From assembly GCA_013813215.1 (NCBI GenBank), contig JACCSC010000392.1, forward strand, positions 1-19,843: DNA of 19,843 bases. The letters are read 5' to 3'. The notes under the pieces were generated by a model. It saw only the letters and a list, made by a program, of their open reading frames with translations, had not been told where the DNA came from and did no database searches. Positions 17,235 to 19,843 of the stretch are shown in pieces (position 1 is the stretch's first letter; the number at the start of each line of letters is the position of its first letter). A program made the position numbers and the translations under genes. The DNA comes from Geodermatophilaceae bacterium (GTDB lineage Bacteria; Actinomycetota; Actinomycetes; Mycobacteriales; Geodermatophilaceae).

Positions 17235-17271
17235 TACGTATGGCGTGCCATCGCGGTGCCATCCCGTGCCA
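17235..17271 (-). promoter_or_regulatory. Three GTGCCA repeats upstream of a possible -10 box, before the tail-like gene
   Basis: GTGCCA occurs at 17245-17250, 17256-17261 and 17266-17271, with start-to-start distances of 11 and 10 bp, about one DNA turn. On the minus strand they read TGGCAC and sit just upstream of TACGTA (17240-17235), a weak -10 candidate, so they cover the -35 region of a promoter for the gene starting at 17183. This arrangement resembles SARP activator sites. The first copy also lies in an inverted repeat TGGC-GT-GCCA (17241-17250). The -10 box is uncertain. Confidence 0.5.
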
Positions 17272-17296
17272 CGGTGTCGGCGCGGGCGCGCTGGAT

Positions 17297-19136
17297 TCAG
17301 CGGTCCTCGCCTGAGGGGCGGTAGCAACACCACCGACCGGTGACGATCGAGGACGACAGCTCCTGCCTGATCAGCGGGTCGACGTCCCCGATGCGCGCCA
17401 GCGCCTGCCGCAGCGCCTTTTGCACGGCCATTCGGGCCCGCTCGCCGTCGTCGACGAACCGCCTGATCCGTCCGTGCCACCCGGTCGTCTCCGCCAACTC
17501 CGAGACCACCCAGTCGAACTCCGCCCTCGCCCGCTCCGCGCGCTCGGTCGCCTGAGCGTCCGCTGCCTCGTCGATCTCAGACCGAAGCTCGTCGAGACGG
17601 CGGCGGTACCTCTGCCGGGCGGCGTCGTCGATCAGCGGCGCTGCCGCCTCGGGGTGCACCGTGCTGCCGGCCAGCTCCGTCGCGGCGATGTCGACCCCCG
17701 GGTTGGCCAGCAAGGTCGCCAGGTATCGCATTCCCACCACCCGGTCGGTCACGACGGCCACTCGCCTTCCGAAGGTCAGCTCCCAGCAGCCACCCCGGCG
17801 GCGGCAGGTCACCGGGGTCGCGGAAGTGGGAGTTCGCGGGGCGGCTCGTAGCCTGGCCTCCGCCTCCCGCAGCCGCTCGCTGGCCCGCGCCTGGGCGGGC
17901 CAGTTCCCCAAGGCCTCGTCAGCGCGGATCGCGGCCCGGAGATGGTCCACGGCGCAGTCCACCCAGCCCAGCGTGAGCGCCGCCGGGCCGAGCGGCTGCT
18001 GGGCTGATCCGAGACACGCCACGGCCAGACTCGCCATCACCGGGAGGTCGGCGTACGGCAGGAGCAACTCGTAGGCCTCGGCCGCCGTCGTGATCGTCGA
18101 GCAGAGCCGCCGCCTCGATCGCCCCCATCAGCGACACCAGCCAGGTGCTCGAGCGTGGCAGCCGGCCGAGGCCGTGACCGCGCAGTCGACGCAGTGCTCC
18201 CGACGCCCCGGCGCGGTCGCCCGCACCGGCCGCGCTCACGGCCAGGGCTGCGAAGTACGCGTCGTTCGACGCGGCCAAGGTGGGTGAGGAGACCACCTCG
18301 GCGAGCAACGGCATCAACTCGGCGCTGCGGCCTTGGAACCATCTGATCGCTGATATGTGCGCGCCGTACCAGCCTTCTGCATCCGCGTCGCCGACTGTCC
18401 GGCCACGCTCCGCGCACTGTTCGGCGAGTCGTTCGGCCGGCTCGAACTGACCCCGTCGGATGCAGAGCATGACGTCCATCGCCGCCACGACGTAGCCGAC
18501 CGCCGCGTGGCCGTGTTCCTCGGTCAGCGCCCGCAGTTCGGCCAGCGACCGCTCGGCATGCGGATGACCGGCGAGGAAGAGATCGACGGTTCTCCACAAC
18601 AGCCCCATCAAGGTGTCCGTCGATCGATGCGAGACCGCGCCCACTTCCAGCAGTTCCTCGGCCAGGGCGAGCCGGGTCGTCGCGTGCTCCGGACCGAGCA
18701 GGCAGTGGTGGGCCAGGCTCAACGCATCGGCCAGGACGACCGGGTCATCCCTCGCGCGCGCCTCGACCACGACGGCTCGGATCGCCTCCGACGTACCGGC
18801 TCGATAGTCAGCCTCGGCGGTCATCCGGGCCTGAAGGCGGGCCGCCAGGGGACTGGCCTGGTCCAGGCGGCCGAGCGCTCGCCGTTGCCATGCGCTGACC
18901 GTGGCCGCCTGCACGGCCGAGCGGTGCTCGTGCACCCACAACCCTGCGAGGCCGAGTGCCGCACGAGCCATCGCAACGCCGTCACCGTTGGCGTCCGCGC
19001 GTTCGGCGGCGAGTCCGTACCAATGCCGGGATCCCAGCAGATCGCCGGAGTCGAACAGCGCGTGATCACCGGCCCTGAGCAGGCTGTCGGGGTCGTCGTC
19101 GGCACCTCCCGGTTGAGACGGGAGCCCGTCGTCCAC
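17297..19136 (-). pseudogene. TPR-rich AfsR/LuxR-ATPase-type regulator without ATPase part, one frameshift
   Basis: From GTG 19136 the first frame gives about 350 residues of helical repeats rich in Ala/Leu/Arg pairs (for example ALGLAGLWVHEHRSAVQAA and SLAELRALTEEHGHAAVGY), the TPR-like scaffold of AfsR-type regulators. One extra G near 18090 breaks LLDDHD|AAEAYELLLPYADLPVM; removing it joins the second frame, which continues AVACLGSAQQPLGPAAL. The C-terminus (WELTFGRRVAVV, VVGMRYLATLL, LAETTGWHGRIRRF, ERARMAVQKALRQAL, SIVTGRWCCYRP) is a module I know from the ends of actinobacterial ATPase-type regulators. No BTAD, NB-ARC or LuxR HTH is present. The repaired length is about 612 residues. 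GATGCT six bases before GTG is a weak leaderless -10. It could control the genes 113 bp downstream. Confidence 0.7.
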
Positions 19137-19181
19137 GTCTCCAGCATCCCGCACGGGAAGGTTGCAGCCACTACCCGGCAC

Positions 19182-19187
19182 TAGCCT
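19182..19187 (+). promoter_or_regulatory. -10 box TAGCCT, leaderless promoter of the IlvG-like gene
   Basis: TAGCCT fits TANNNT and stands six bases before ATG 19194, so transcription would start at the ATG. There is no Shine-Dalgarno sequence. TTGCAG at 19162-19167 could be a -35 box but the 14-bp spacer is short. Confidence 0.5.
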
Positions 19188-19193
19188 GCGCAG

Positions 19194-19843
19194 ATGGCCG
19201 ATGAGCGGGGACCCATGCATGGCGGGCACCTGGCGCTGGCCGCGGCCCGTGCGTACGGGGCGCAGGAGATGTTCACCCTCTCCGGGGGGCACGTCTTCCC
19301 GCTGTACGACGCCGCGCACACCACCGGCTTCCCGATCTACGACGTCCGGCACGAGCAGACCGCGGTCTTCGCCGCCGAGGGCGTCGCCAAGCTGGCCCGC
19401 CGGCTCGGACTGGCCGTGCTGACCGCCGGTCCAGGGATCACGAACGGCGTCAGCGCGGTCACCACCGCCCACTTCAACGCCTCGCCCGTCCTCGTCCTCG
19501 GCGGGCGGGCCCCGACCTGGCGCTGGGGCGCGGGATCGCTGCAAGAACTGGACCACGTCCCGATCCTCGCTTCGCTGACCCGGTACGCCGACACCGTGCG
19601 CGCCCCTGCCGACATCGCCGAGGCGGTGGGGCGCGCGGCGTACGCGGCGCTGGCCGGTCACCGCGGCCCGGCGTTCCTCGACTTCCCGATCGACGTGATC
19701 TTCGGTGAAGCCGACGTCCCCGCCACCGAACGCGACCTGCCGGTGCGGCCGGAGCCGGATCCCTCCGACGTGCAGGACGCGGCGAGGCTGATCGCGCAGG
19801 CAGAGCGGCCGGTCGTGATCGCCGGCAGCGACGTGTACGCCGA
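19194..19843 (+). CDS. Thiamine-diphosphate enzyme, acetolactate synthase-like (IlvG type), 3' end outside window
   Basis: The frame is open from ATG 19194 to the right edge (216 full codons, about 40% of a typical 550-residue enzyme). It starts with the Pyr domain: FTLSGGHVFPLYD, RHEQTAVFAAEG with the conserved Glu that activates thiamine diphosphate, LTAGPGITNGVSAV and LVLGGRAPTWRWGAGSLQE. DFPIDV follows, and the central domain begins in PVVIAGSDVYA. This closely resembles Mycobacterium IlvG as I remember it. Such proteins are called acetolactate synthase-like, but reactions such as 2-hydroxyacyl-CoA or oxalyl-CoA cleavage are also found in the family. It diverges from the regulator gene, with 57 bp between the starts. 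The TPP-binding C-terminal domain is not visible. Confidence 0.9.
   Translation, partial: MADERGPMHGGHLALAAARAYGAQEMFTLSGGHVFPLYDAAHTTGFPIYDVRHEQTAVFAAEGVAKLARRLGLAVLTAGPGITNGVSAVTTAHFNASPVLVLGGRAPTWRWGAGSLQELDHVPILASLTRYADTVRAPADIAEAVGRAAYAALAGHRGPAFLDFPIDVIFGEADVPATERDLPVRPEPDPSDVQDAARLIAQAERPVVIAGSDVYA

Noticed and set aside
19137..19661. Upstream extension of the regulator frame to 19661
   Set aside because: It would run through the divergent IlvG-like gene; the extension has no TPR or ATPase motif.

Overview
The window is very GC-rich, with strong G/C at third codon positions, frequent GTG starts and TANNNT -10 boxes placed 6-8 bases before start codons (leaderless mRNAs). Together with DUF3662/FHA, GlgX and IlvG-like proteins of actinobacterial type, this points to a chromosomal segment of a high-GC Actinomycetota, perhaps Micromonosporales or a relative (the order is a guess). 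Coding density is close to complete: no gene-free stretch exceeds about 115 bases. I saw no rRNA, tRNA, CRISPR array, insertion sequence or phage integration site.

Layout. 1-1764 (+): the end of an iron-type ABC permease and its ATPase. 2784-1780 and 4849-2786 (-): the glycogen debranching enzyme GlgX followed by an FHA-domain protein. 4896-5705 (+): a lone ABC ATPase, divergent from glgX across a 10-bp palindrome that carries a -10 box on both strands. 5751-6606 (+): an overlapping XRE regulator / AbiEii-like nucleotidyltransferase pair, a candidate toxin-antitoxin module, behind a leaderless promoter embedded in a perfect inverted repeat. From 19136 down to 6581 ten genes run on the minus strand: a TPR/ATPase-type regulator (frameshifted), a tail-fibre/beta-helix-like protein (frameshifted), an HEMTH zinc metallopeptidase, a large SGNH hydrolase (frameshifted), then a tightly coupled phosphosignalling operon (membrane FHA - PP2C - FHA - four-TM Ser/Thr kinase - winged-helix-like protein), and a flavoprotein broken by a 14-bp tandem duplication and a 1-bp deletion. 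19194-end (+): an IlvG-like thiamine-diphosphate enzyme with a leaderless promoter.

How it fits together. The kinase, phosphatase and two FHA readers overlap by 4 bp each and form a complete write-erase-read phosphothreonine circuit. A further FHA protein is coupled to glgX. Upstream of the circuit on the same strand lie three genes whose products lack Sec signals (tail-like protein, metallopeptidase, SGNH hydrolase) and whose promoter carries three GTGCCA repeats at 10-11 bp spacing. A phosphorylation-controlled surface or effector module is a reasonable hypothesis, not a demonstrated one. Seven frame-disrupting indels fall in only four genes, so these are either decaying or the assembly has local base errors; restoring single bases gives family-like proteins in every case.
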